This document shows positions 22,195-29,601 of a DNA stretch of 29,601 bases, piece after piece (the first letter of the stretch is position 1; each line of letters opens with the position of its first letter). Under the pieces are notes generated by a model. The model was not told the origin of the DNA. It was given only the letters and a program-made list of their open reading frames with translations, and did not search any database. A program made the translations under genes and the position numbers. This DNA is from an uncultured Collinsella sp. (GTDB lineage Bacteria > Actinomycetota > Coriobacteriia > Coriobacteriales > Coriobacteriaceae). The stretch is from positions 1-29,601 of the forward strand of contig USAY01000007.1 in assembly GCA_900552755.1 (NCBI GenBank), in the 5' to 3' direction.

Positions 22195-22989
22195 GTGCAA
22201 TACGACGAGCATAAACTGGTCGAGTACTTTGCCGACGCCCCTGCGGGCGTCGGTTTTTCCGACCTTGACCTCAATAACATTCCGCACCATATCTCGTGTA
22301 TCATGGACGGCAACGGTCGTTGGGCCACGTCGCGCGGTCTTGCGCGCACCGAGGGCCACAAGGCGGGTATCGTCTCCCTTCGCGAGATTATTACCGCCTG
22401 CGTGCGTCTGGGCGTCGACGTGCTTTCGGCCTATGCGTTTTCTACCGAAAACTGGAACCGTCCGCAGCATGAGGTCAACGTCTTGATGCATCTGTTTGCC
22501 AAGACGTTCATCGACGAGCTGCCGCTTCTGAAGCGCGAAAACGTGCGCGTTGTCTTTTTGGGTGACATTTCCGCGCTGCCCAAGAAGACCCGCGACGTTT
22601 TTGAACGCGGTCTTGCCGAGTGCGCCAATCACACCGGCATGACGCTGGCGCTTGCCGTCAACTACGGCGCGCGTGCCGAGATTACCCGCGCTGTCCGTCA
22701 GATCGCACTCGACGCTGCCGCCGGTAAGATCGATCCTGGCGCAATTGATGACGACATGGTGGCTTCCCACCTCTATACCGCCGGCCTTCCCGATCCTGAG
22801 CTTGTGATTCGCACTTCTGGTGAGCTGCGCCTTTCGAACTATCTGCTGTGGCAGGTGGCTTATTCCGAATTCTACGTCACCGATACCTATTGGCCCGACT
22901 TTGATCGTTGGGGCCTTGTCGACGCCATTTTGGCCTATCAGGGCCGTGACCGTAGGTTTGGTGGACTGAGCAAGACCGAGGAGGCTTAA
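22195..22989 (+). CDS. uppS: Undecaprenyl diphosphate synthase (cis-prenyltransferase)
   Basis: UppS extends farnesyl diphosphate with isopentenyl units to the C55 lipid carrier for peptidoglycan. The 264-residue protein has HHISCIMDGNGRWATSRGLARTEGHKAG with the catalytic aspartate in MDGNGRWA, then LSAYAFSTENWNRP, LAVNYGARAEI, PDPELVIRTSGELRLSNYLLWQVAYSEFYV and WPDF near the end. The GTG start lies one base after the frr stop with GGAG in the last frr codons. An N-terminal extension of about 30 residues precedes the usual family start. It is one of two isoprenoid-linked steps here next to the MEP genes dxr and ispG. Confidence 0.97.
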   Translation: MQYDEHKLVEYFADAPAGVGFSDLDLNNIPHHISCIMDGNGRWATSRGLARTEGHKAGIVSLREIITACVRLGVDVLSAYAFSTENWNRPQHEVNVLMHLFAKTFIDELPLLKRENVRVVFLGDISALPKKTRDVFERGLAECANHTGMTLALAVNYGARAEITRAVRQIALDAAAGKIDPGAIDDDMVASHLYTAGLPDPELVIRTSGELRLSNYLLWQVAYSEFYVTDTYWPDFDRWGLVDAILAYQGRDRRFGGLSKTEEA

Positions 22990-22991
22990 TC

Positions 22992-23891
22992 GTGTCCGAT
23001 CGTCCCAAGGCATCTGCTCCCAAGACGCCTGCGTGCAAAGCTGCCACTGCGGGAACGCCTGCAGTGAAGAGCGGCACCGGTTCTTGGCTGGCGGGCTTTA
23101 TTACCCGTGCCGCCGCCGGTATCGTCTACGCCGTTGTCTTTATCCTGTGCCTGGTTTTGGGTATCGTGCCCACGGCCATCTTTGTTTCCGTCATGAGCGG
23201 TCTGTGCTGCTATGAGTTTTTCCGTATGACAAGGCTCGATGGCAAGATGGCTAACGAGCGCATGGGTATCGCTGCCGCCGTGCTCTTTCCGCTGTCGGCG
23301 TTGGGCGATTCGATGCTGCTGAATGCCCTGCTTTTTGCCCTGATGCTCGCTGTGGGCATTTGGTATGTCTGGTCGCCGCGTACCCGCATATCCGATGTTG
23401 CCGTGACACTCATGGGTCCCATCTACACCGGTTTTATGCTGTCGGCTATCGTGCTGCTGCGCGATGCCGTGCCCGGTTTTGCCGGCGCCCTGCTTTCGGT
23501 GGGTGTTTGCGCGTCTCTCTGGGTCTCCGATTCGTTTGCCTATATCGTGGGTAGCCGTATCGGCAAACACAAGATGGTTCCCAAGATCTCTCCCAAAAAG
23601 AGCTGGGAGGGGTTTGTTGGCGGCATCCTGGGCTCGGTTTTGATTTGGCTCATCCTGTGGGCGACGCATTTCTTCAAGCTCAGCCTGCCCTATGCGCTGC
23701 TGTGCGGCGTGGTCGTGTCCATTCTGGGCGTTATCGGCGACCTTATCGAGTCGCGCATCAAGCGCGGTGTGGGCGTCAAAGATTCCGGCAACCTTATCCC
23801 GGGCCACGGCGGCATGCTCGATCGTAGCGATTCGCTTATCTTCGGCTGCATCACCGCGCAGCTGATGCTGATGATCGGAGGCGTGCTGTAA
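22992..23891 (+). CDS. cdsA: Phosphatidate cytidylyltransferase (CDP-diacylglycerol synthase)
   Basis: CdsA makes CDP-diacylglycerol from phosphatidate and CTP at the membrane, the entry to phospholipid headgroups. The 299-residue protein has a ~30-residue hydrophilic lysine-, alanine- and proline-rich N-terminal segment, about seven or eight membrane helices, the loop KISPKKSWEGFVGG and the family signature SRIKRGVGVKDSGNLIPGHGG followed by MLDRSDS. In the usual signature the last part is DRxD, which fits. The start is GTG two bases after the uppS stop with GAGG upstream. Its TAA overlaps the dxr ATG by one base. Confidence 0.97.
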   Translation: MSDRPKASAPKTPACKAATAGTPAVKSGTGSWLAGFITRAAAGIVYAVVFILCLVLGIVPTAIFVSVMSGLCCYEFFRMTRLDGKMANERMGIAAAVLFPLSALGDSMLLNALLFALMLAVGIWYVWSPRTRISDVAVTLMGPIYTGFMLSAIVLLRDAVPGFAGALLSVGVCASLWVSDSFAYIVGSRIGKHKMVPKISPKKSWEGFVGGILGSVLIWLILWATHFFKLSLPYALLCGVVVSILGVIGDLIESRIKRGVGVKDSGNLIPGHGGMLDRSDSLIFGCITAQLMLMIGGVL

Positions 23892-25078
23892 TGTCATTCC
23901 AGACGACGTATGGCCCCGATGGACGCCTCCGTGTTGCCATCCTGGGTTGTACGGGCTCCATCGGCACCCAGGCGCTCGATGTGTGCCGCCAGCAGGCCGA
24001 TCGCCTGCAGGTGACGGCGCTGTCCGTTAACTCCAGTACCTCCGAGCTTGTTGCCGCTGCCCGCGAGTTCTCGGTTTCGGCGGTTGCCGTGGCCGATGTC
24101 GCTCATGGCGATGACGCCGTGCTGCAGGAGTTGCCCGAGGGAACGAAGCTCGGCGTTGGCGCGCAGGCGGTTTGCGAGCTCGCGCGTCGCGACGATGTCG
24201 ACTGCGTACTCGTCGCTATTGTGGGTGCCGCCGGTCTCGAGGCGAGCCATGCGGCCTTGACCTCAAATAAGCGCCTTGCCCTTGCCAACAAGGAGTCCCT
24301 CGTCGTCGGTGGCGACTTGCTTATGCCGTTGGCGCAACCGGGCCAGCTTATTCCAGTCGACTCTGAGCACTCCGCCATCTTCCAGTGCTATCTGGGGGAG
24401 AACCCACGCGAGGCTCATTGTATTTGGCTCACCTGCTCGGGCGGTCCGTTTTTTGGCCGCACGCGCGACGAGCTCGACCGCGTGACGCGTGCCGATGCCC
24501 TCGCACATCCCACGTGGGCCATGGGCGCCAAGATCACCATCGACTCCGCCACCCTCATGAACAAGGGCCTGGAGCGCATTGAGGCCATGCATCTGTTTAA
24601 CTGCGACCTCGATTTCATTAACGTGGTCGTGCAGCGTCAGTCCAAGATTCACTCTATGGTCGAGTTCTCCGACGGCTCCGTGATGGCGCATCTCGGTGCT
24701 TCCGACATGCGTATTCCCATCCAGTTCGCGTTCTCGTATCCCGAGCGTTGGGATACTCCGGCGCCTCGTATCGATTTTCGCGAGTTGGGGCAGCTCACGT
24801 TTGATGCTGCCGACATGGATACCTTCCGCTGTCTGGCACTGGCCGAGCGTGCCGGCAAGACGGGTGGCACCATGCCGTGCGTGCTCAATGCCGCCAACGA
24901 GGTCGCCGTCGATGCCTTCCTGCGCGATGGCTGCAGCTTTACCGATATCGATCGCATTGTGGAATCCTGCATGGATGCCCACGATGTGCAGGCGGTCGAT
25001 TCGTTTGAGCAACTTCACGATATCGATGCGTGGGCGCGTGAAAAGGCTGCGCAGGTACTCGTCGCAACCCGTTCCTAA
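23891..25078 (+). CDS. dxr: 1-deoxy-D-xylulose 5-phosphate reductoisomerase
   Basis: Dxr converts DXP to MEP with NADPH and a divalent metal, the committed step of the MEP pathway. The 395-residue protein begins VAILGCTGSIGTQALDV (dinucleotide site), followed by LALANKESLVVGGDLL, PVDSEHSAIFQCL-type PVDSEHSAIFQC, TCSGGPF, HPTWAMGAKITIDSATLMNKGLE and KTGGTMPCVLNAANEVAVDAFL. The metal-binding residues lie in the DSEHSA segment, and the flexible active-site loop lies after MGAKITIDS. The start overlaps the cdsA stop (TAATG). UppS and IspG in the same stretch link it to isoprenoid supply. Confidence 0.98.
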   Translation: MSFQTTYGPDGRLRVAILGCTGSIGTQALDVCRQQADRLQVTALSVNSSTSELVAAAREFSVSAVAVADVAHGDDAVLQELPEGTKLGVGAQAVCELARRDDVDCVLVAIVGAAGLEASHAALTSNKRLALANKESLVVGGDLLMPLAQPGQLIPVDSEHSAIFQCYLGENPREAHCIWLTCSGGPFFGRTRDELDRVTRADALAHPTWAMGAKITIDSATLMNKGLERIEAMHLFNCDLDFINVVVQRQSKIHSMVEFSDGSVMAHLGASDMRIPIQFAFSYPERWDTPAPRIDFRELGQLTFDAADMDTFRCLALAERAGKTGGTMPCVLNAANEVAVDAFLRDGCSFTDIDRIVESCMDAHDVQAVDSFEQLHDIDAWAREKAAQVLVATRS

Positions 25079-25103
25079 CCCATAAGGATTGCTTTTTCGT
25101 TTT

Positions 25104-26465
25104 ATGGATACTGTTCTGAGCGTTCTTTCATCGGTCTTTTGGGGCCTGCTGATGCTTTCCGTCCTCGTGTTTTTGCACGAGGGTGGCCACTTTTTGGCGG
25201 CGCGTGCCTGCGGCGTCCGTGTGACCGAGTTCTTTTTGGGCCTGCCGTGCCGCTTTGACATCCATTACACGTCGCGTCGCATTGGAACCAAGTTTGGCGT
25301 GACCCCGCTGCTGCTGGGTGGCTACGCTGCCATCTGCGGTATGGATCCGACCGATGTCTCGTGCGCCGATCGCGTGCTCGCGGCTATCTACCGTCATGGT
25401 CGCGTGACCGTGGCCGACCTTGCTGTCGAGCTCGAGCTTTCCGAGGAGGATGTGCTCGAGGCTTGTGCTCTGTTGCTGGGCTGGGGCTCCATCGCACCTT
25501 GGTATGAGGAAGGGGAGAAGCCCTCACCGAGCTACTATCCCACTAAGTATCAGACACTGCCTCGAGACGCTGCGGGTTACACCACCTTTGACGGCCGCCG
25601 GTTCGATCGAGAGCATGCGACTGCCGAGGGCGATGTGTGGGAGCTGCCGTGCGGCGAGGCTGATTTCTTGGCGCAAGAGCGCTCGCACACTTATCTTGGC
25701 CAGGGCTTTCTCAAGCGCGCCTTTATGCTGCTCGCGGGCATTCTCGTCAATATCCTGACGGGTTTTTTGCTCCTTATGAGCATCTATTCCATTACGGGTG
25801 TCACCGTGCCGATGGATACCAACGTGATCGGTCAGGTTGACGAGGGGTCTATTGCCGCCAAGGCGGGTATCGAGGGCGGCGACGCGATCCTTTCGGTTGA
25901 CGGAGTATCGTGCTCTACCTGGATGGACGTTTACGATGCCATCGGCAAGGCTGCCGGTAAGGACGATATCGCCATCGAGTACGAGCGTGACGGCAAGCAG
26001 CATTCGACCACGGTTGCGCTCAAAGAGGATGAGCGCCTAGGTGTGTATGCCTCTACGCAGGTGGTCCGTTTAGACCTCATCACGTCGGCTCGCCTGTCTT
26101 TCTCCTATGTCGTGCAGACAGCGGAGGGCGTGATGCGCCTACTCCAGCCGCAGCATACGATGGAGATTCTCGACCAGTCCTCGTCGATCGTGGGTATTAG
26201 CGTTATGTCCTCACAGGCTGCTGCTGCCGGCCCTGCCACGTTCCTTTCGTTTGCCGCCCTCATTTCGTTCTCGCTTGGCTTTATGAACCTGCTGCCCATC
26301 CCACCACTCGATGGCGGCAAGCTGGTCATCGAGATCATTCAAAAGATTGTGGGCCGCGAGCTTCCGCTCAAGGTCCAGACGATTGTGAGCTATGTGGGCA
26401 TCGCGCTCTTTGTGCTGCTGTTTGTCTATATGCTTCGTTCCGACATCCTTCGATTTATTCTGTAG
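25104..26465 (+). CDS. rseP: RseP/RasP-type site-2 metalloprotease with internal insertion
   Basis: The 453-residue membrane protease cuts transmembrane segments such as anti-sigma factors or signal-peptide remnants. HEGGH (H25, E26, H29) is the HExxH zinc motif in the first membrane helix, and NLLPIPPLDGG (LDG at 402-404) is the second motif. One PDZ domain lies at about 236-305 (VDEGSIAAKAGIEGGDAILSVDG). Between the beta strand LLLGGYAAICGMDP and the second helix is a ~115-residue insertion (about 83-200). Its first half, RVLAAIYRHGRVTVADLAVELELSEEDVLEACALLLGWGSI, reads like a winged helix. The start is uncertain: ATG 25104 has AAGGA 15 bases upstream, while TTG 25089 is too close to it. 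Confidence 0.95.
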   Translation: MDTVLSVLSSVFWGLLMLSVLVFLHEGGHFLAARACGVRVTEFFLGLPCRFDIHYTSRRIGTKFGVTPLLLGGYAAICGMDPTDVSCADRVLAAIYRHGRVTVADLAVELELSEEDVLEACALLLGWGSIAPWYEEGEKPSPSYYPTKYQTLPRDAAGYTTFDGRRFDREHATAEGDVWELPCGEADFLAQERSHTYLGQGFLKRAFMLLAGILVNILTGFLLLMSIYSITGVTVPMDTNVIGQVDEGSIAAKAGIEGGDAILSVDGVSCSTWMDVYDAIGKAAGKDDIAIEYERDGKQHSTTVALKEDERLGVYASTQVVRLDLITSARLSFSYVVQTAEGVMRLLQPQHTMEILDQSSSIVGISVMSSQAAAAGPATFLSFAALISFSLGFMNLLPIPPLDGGKLVIEIIQKIVGRELPLKVQTIVSYVGIALFVLLFVYMLRSDILRFIL

Positions 26466-26478
26466 GGGAGTGTTTGGA

Positions 26479-27561
26479 TTGTCTTTATCCCATCCTTTGC
26501 CTCGCGATTTGACGCGCCCCGTGCATGTGGGCGGTGTGCAGATCGGTGGCGGTGCGCCGGTGGTGGTCCAATCCATGACCTGCACCGATACCGCTGATGC
26601 CCAGGCAACGCTTGCGCAAGTGCGCGCGTTGGCGCAGGCTGGCTGCGATATCGTGCGCGTGAGCGTGCCCACCGAGGCCGCGCTTGAGGGTTTCCGCACC
26701 ATCTGTGCCGAGTCTCCGGTGCCGATTGTCGCCGACATCCACTTTAACCATAAGCTCGCCATTGGTGCCGTCGAGGCCGGTGCTGCCAAGCTGCGCATCA
26801 ACCCCGGCAATATCGGCGATTGGGCCAAGGTTGACGCGGTGATCGATGCTGCGGGTGCCGCGGGCTGCGCAATTCGTATCGGCGTCAATGCCGGTTCGCT
26901 TGAGCAGGATATCGCCGAGCGCGAAGACCTCACGCAGCCCGAAAAGCTCGTGATGTCGAGCGAGCGTTTCGTCAAGCATTTTGAAGACCGCGGCTTTACG
27001 AACATTGTGCTTTCAGCCAAGGCCCACAGCGTGCAAACGACGCTCGATACCTATCGAGCCCTGTCGCGTGAGATTCCCCACGTTCCGCTTCACCTGGGCG
27101 TAACCGAGGCAGGTACCAAGCTGCAGGGCACCATCAAGAGCTCGGTGGGCCTTGGTATCCTGCTGTCTGAGGGTATCGGTGACACCATGCGCGTCTCGCT
27201 CACGGCCGATCCGGTCGAGGAGCCGCCGGTCGCCTGGGGCATTTTGCAGTCTCTGGGCCTGCGTCGCCGTGGACCCGAGATTGTCTCGTGCCCCACGTGC
27301 GCCCGCTGCCAGGTTAACCTGATTGCAATCGCCGAGGAAGTAACCGAGCGGCTTAAGAACTATGCCGCGCCGCTTTCGATTGCCGTCATGGGGTGTGCCG
27401 TTAATGGCCCCGGTGAGGCTTCTGATGCCGACCTGGGCGTTGCTTGCGGACGTGGTCAGGCTCTGCTCTTTTCGCATGGCCAGATCATTGGTAAAGTAGC
27501 TGAGGACCAAATTGTCGACGCGCTTATGGCCGAGGTCGACAAGCTTATTGAGGAGAAATAA
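26479..27561 (+). CDS. ispG: 4-hydroxy-3-methylbut-2-enyl diphosphate synthase (IspG)
   Basis: IspG reductively opens MEcPP to HMBPP using a [4Fe-4S] cluster, the penultimate MEP step. The 360-residue protein has the TIM-barrel start VHVGGVQIGGGAPVVVQSMTCTDTADAQATLAQV, VPIVADIHFN, KLRINPGNIG and the C-terminal cluster domain with SCPTCARCQVN and VMGCAVNGPGE. The cluster ligands are the cysteines of CxxC and MGC plus a glutamate. The start is TTG 26479 with AGGGGAG eight bases upstream, which overlaps the end of rseP; GTG 26470 lies inside that site. No ispH is visible in the window. It is followed without gap by proS. Confidence 0.97.
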   Translation: MSLSHPLPRDLTRPVHVGGVQIGGGAPVVVQSMTCTDTADAQATLAQVRALAQAGCDIVRVSVPTEAALEGFRTICAESPVPIVADIHFNHKLAIGAVEAGAAKLRINPGNIGDWAKVDAVIDAAGAAGCAIRIGVNAGSLEQDIAEREDLTQPEKLVMSSERFVKHFEDRGFTNIVLSAKAHSVQTTLDTYRALSREIPHVPLHLGVTEAGTKLQGTIKSSVGLGILLSEGIGDTMRVSLTADPVEEPPVAWGILQSLGLRRRGPEIVSCPTCARCQVNLIAIAEEVTERLKNYAAPLSIAVMGCAVNGPGEASDADLGVACGRGQALLFSHGQIIGKVAEDQIVDALMAEVDKLIEEK

Positions 27562-29283
27562 ATGACCCGAGCAATGTATATGTCTAAGCTCTATGCGCCG
27601 ACGCTCAAAGAGGATCCGGCCGACGCCGAGCTTGCAAGCCATCGTCTGCTGTTTCGTGCCGGTATGATCCGCAAGGAGGCCGCCGGTCTGTATTCCTATC
27701 TGCCGCTCGCTTGGCGCTCGATTCGTAAGATCGAGAACATCGTGCGCGACGAGATGGACGCCGCCGGCGCCCAGGAGCTCATGATGCCCATTATGGTCGA
27801 TGCCGAGCTGTGGCGTGAGTCCGGCCGCATCGATGCCTATGGCAAGGAGCTCGTGCGCTTTGACGACCGTCATGGTCGCGAGTTTGTGCTGGGCCCCACG
27901 CACGAGGAGACCGTCACGGCCCTGGTGCGCAACGAGCTGCGCTCCTATAAGCAGCTGCCCGTCAACCTGTACCACATTCAGGACAAGTTCCGTGATGAGT
28001 TCCGTCCCCGCTTTGGCCTGATGCGCGGCCGTGAGTTCATCATGAAGGACGCCTACAGCTTCTCTGCCACGCAGGAGAGTCTGCAGGAGGAGTACGACAA
28101 GATGAAGCAGGCCTACGCCAACATCTGCGAGCGCTGCTACATCAAGGCTCTGCCCGTTGTCGCCGACTCCGGCGAGATCGGCGGCGATACCTCCGTCGAG
28201 TACATGGCTCTGGCCGATGCCGGCGAGGCTTCGCTCGTGTATTGCGACGATTGCGGCTTTGCTGCCGATGATGAGGCTGCAAGCACCAAGGTCGTTGTGA
28301 CCGAGGGCCCCGGCGACGGCACGCTCACCAAGGTCGAGACTCCGGGTATGGGCACCATCGAGGCTGTTGCCAAGTTCTTCGGCTTCCCCGAGAACGGCAC
28401 GCGCAAGTCGTTGGCGCTCATCGACGCCGAGGGCAAGCCGGTTGTGGCCATTGTCCCGGGCGACCACGAGCTCAATGACTGCAAAGCCGAGCACGTCTTT
28501 GGCAAGGGCTATCGCATGATGACCGACGAGGAGCTTCAGGCGAACGGTCTGCACAAGGGCTTTATCGGACCGGTCAACCTGCCCGAGGGCATCCGTCTGG
28601 TGTGCGATGAGAGCCTGCGCGAGTCCAAGCAGTGGGCCTGCGGTGCCAACGAGGTCGATTATCACTTTACCGGTGCCTGCCCCGAGCGCGACTTTACCGT
28701 CGACGAGTGGGCCGATCTGGTCACCGTCGTCGCCGGCGATCCCTGCCCGCACTGCGGCAAGCCGCTCTCTGCTGCTCGCGGCATCGAGGTTTCCCAGGTC
28801 TTCCAGCTGGGCACCAAGTACTCCGAGGCCATGGGTGCTACCTTTATGGACGAGGACGGCAAGGAGAAGCCGCTTATCATGGGTTGCTACGGCGTGGGCG
28901 TGTCTCGCTCGCTCGCTGCCGTCGTGGAGCAGCACAACGACGAGCATGGCATCGTCTGGCCGGTCTCCGTTGCCCCGTACGAGGTTGCGGTGATTCCGCT
29001 CGACCCCAAGAAGGAGGAGTGCGCTACCGTTTGCGAACAGATCGTTGATGGCCTGTGCGCCGAGGGTATCGAGGTTGTCGTCGACGATCGCGATGAGCGT
29101 CCCGGCTTTAAGTTTGCCGACAATGACCTTATGGGCTTCCCGTATCAGGTGGTGCTCGGCAAGCGTGGCCTTAAGAACGGCACCGTTGAGCTCAAGGACC
29201 GTGCCACGGGCGAGCGCGAGGACGTGGCGATCGACGAGGTCGTCGCCAAGGTCGCCGAGCTTGTGAAGGCTGCCCGCCGTTAA
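27562..29283 (+). CDS. proS: Prolyl-tRNA synthetase, bacterial type with editing domain
   Basis: The enzyme charges tRNA-Pro. The 573-residue protein has class II motif 1 (GLYSYLPLAWRSIRKIENIVRDEMDAAGAQELMMP) and motif 2 (VLGPTHEETVTALVRNEL...FRDEFRPRFGLMRGREFIMKDAYSF). The inserted YbaK-like editing domain covers about residues 225-390; it contains NGTRKSLALIDAEGKPVVAIVPGDHELN with the conserved lysine. Motif 3 is GCYGVGVSRSLAAVVEQ, and the anticodon-binding domain ends at VAELVKAARR. Cysteine pairs CDDCG and CPHCG flank the editing domain. The ATG follows the ispG stop directly with GAGGAG upstream; a later in-frame ATG (MYMSKLYAP) could also serve. A large terminator hairpin follows. Confidence 0.98.
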   Translation: MTRAMYMSKLYAPTLKEDPADAELASHRLLFRAGMIRKEAAGLYSYLPLAWRSIRKIENIVRDEMDAAGAQELMMPIMVDAELWRESGRIDAYGKELVRFDDRHGREFVLGPTHEETVTALVRNELRSYKQLPVNLYHIQDKFRDEFRPRFGLMRGREFIMKDAYSFSATQESLQEEYDKMKQAYANICERCYIKALPVVADSGEIGGDTSVEYMALADAGEASLVYCDDCGFAADDEAASTKVVVTEGPGDGTLTKVETPGMGTIEAVAKFFGFPENGTRKSLALIDAEGKPVVAIVPGDHELNDCKAEHVFGKGYRMMTDEELQANGLHKGFIGPVNLPEGIRLVCDESLRESKQWACGANEVDYHFTGACPERDFTVDEWADLVTVVAGDPCPHCGKPLSAARGIEVSQVFQLGTKYSEAMGATFMDEDGKEKPLIMGCYGVGVSRSLAAVVEQHNDEHGIVWPVSVAPYEVAVIPLDPKKEECATVCEQIVDGLCAEGIEVVVDDRDERPGFKFADNDLMGFPYQVVLGKRGLKNGTVELKDRATGEREDVAIDEVVAKVAELVKAARR

Positions 29284-29313
29284 TCGGCGATTTCGCTTGT
29301 AGTTCGATATACG

Positions 29314-29362
29314 GGACGGCCCCGCATTTCTCCAGATAGGGGAGATGCGGGGCCGTCCTTTT
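29314..29362 (+). terminator. Rho-independent terminator after proS
   Basis: The arms 29314-29333 and 29339-29358 pair over 20 bases with two wobbles (GGACGGCCCCGCAT outermost) around an AGATA loop, followed by TTTTAT. Confidence 0.93.
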
Positions 29363-29387
29363 ATCTTGTCGGCGCGCTCAATCGCTA

Positions 29388-29432
29388 AAAGGAAAAACCC
29401 CACAGCCCATGCGAGCTGCGGGGTTTTCCTTT
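29388..29432 (-). terminator. Terminator for the convergent gene, possibly bidirectional
   Basis: AAAGGAAAAACCCC (29388-29401) pairs with GGGGTTTTCCTTT (29420-29432) with one bulged A and an inner CAGC/GCTG stem. Read on the minus strand it ends in TTTTTCCTTTT directly downstream of the convergent gene; on the plus strand it can back up the proS terminator. Confidence 0.85.
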
Positions 29433-29464
29433 GTGCCTCCGATGCGAAATGAATCGCTCAGATA

Positions 29465-29601
29465 TTACTGATAATCGACGACGTCGATCCAGTTCTTAAG
29501 GAACTCATCGTTCACGTTGCGCTTACGAGCGAGCTCGGAAGCGGCAACGATGCTCGTCCACTGACGCACGACCTGCATGGGCATGTCGGCGCGGTCGCAG
29601 T
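29465..29601 (-). CDS. C-terminal 45 residues of an unidentified convergent gene
   Basis: Reading inward from the window edge on the minus strand, the frame ends at TAA (complement of 29465-29467). The tail includes CDRADMPMQVVRQWTSIV and ends LKNWIDVVDYQ. Codon use (CGT, CGC, GAG, GTC, AAC) matches the highly expressed genes of the window, and the terminator directly downstream supports it. Its start lies outside the window, and the tail alone is too short to name a family. Confidence 0.65.
   Translation of the reverse strand, partial: CDRADMPMQVVRQWTSIVAASELARKRNVNDEFLKNWIDVVDYQ

Noticed and set aside
27013..29403. 796-codon open frame on the minus strand opposite proS and ispG
   Set aside because: It has the same antisense artefact composition. 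It spans two unrelated sense genes and begins inside the terminator hairpin that follows proS.

Overview
The window looks like the chromosome of a high-GC anaerobic gut actinobacterium of the Coriobacteriia, most likely Collinsella or a close relative. The basis is the gene order of the right two thirds, the GC-rich codon use, the strong AGGAGG-type ribosome binding sites, the frequent GTG and TTG starts and the class of PPDK. The genus is an inference from content, not a database match.

Bases 1-9367 are accessory. They hold the 3' part of a membrane-protein gene cut by the window edge, an orphan very GC-rich hypothetical gene, and an IS110-type insertion sequence (transposase plus a structured upstream region that probably encodes its bridge RNA). 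Next comes a lower-GC peptide-modification locus. On the minus strand a PqqD-domain protein with a GNAT-like C-terminal half, a radical SAM enzyme and a 60-residue cysteine-free peptide are tightly coupled. Together they look like a small RiPP system: precursor-binding module, maturase, precursor. On the plus strand, diverging from an AT-rich intergenic region, are a small DUF3784-like membrane protein, an ABC exporter broken by a single-base frameshift just before Walker A, and the truncated ATPase remnant of a second ABC protein. The export arm therefore looks decayed while the modification arm is intact. A long non-coding stretch with a near-perfect 23-base inverted repeat and several short repeated motifs separates this from the core genome.

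Bases 9368-29283 are conserved housekeeping genes, all on the plus strand. They are ppdK (PEP/pyruvate interconversion), rplS, rnhB, yraN-comM-dprA (overlapping), trmFO, a XerC-type tyrosine recombinase that has no standard start codon, then rpsB-tsf and pyrH-frr-uppS-cdsA-dxr-rseP-ispG-proS. The last group combines translation (S2, EF-Ts, ribosome recycling factor, ProRS), UMP kinase, cell-envelope lipid carriers (UppS, CdsA), the MEP isoprenoid pathway (Dxr, IspG) and a site-2 protease. The order resembles the Firmicutes smf-topA-trmFO-codV...rpsB-tsf-pyrH-frr-uppS-cdsA-dxr-rasP-proS locus, but without topA and hslVU. Rho-independent terminators follow ppdK, rplS, rnhB, tsf and proS, and good sigma-70-like promoters precede rplS and rpsB.

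The last 137 bases carry the 3' end of an unidentified convergent gene, with its own terminator facing that of proS.

The most interesting points are the RiPP-like locus with its three-octad precursor core, the xerC start, the wHTH-like insertion in RseP and the candidate bridge RNA.
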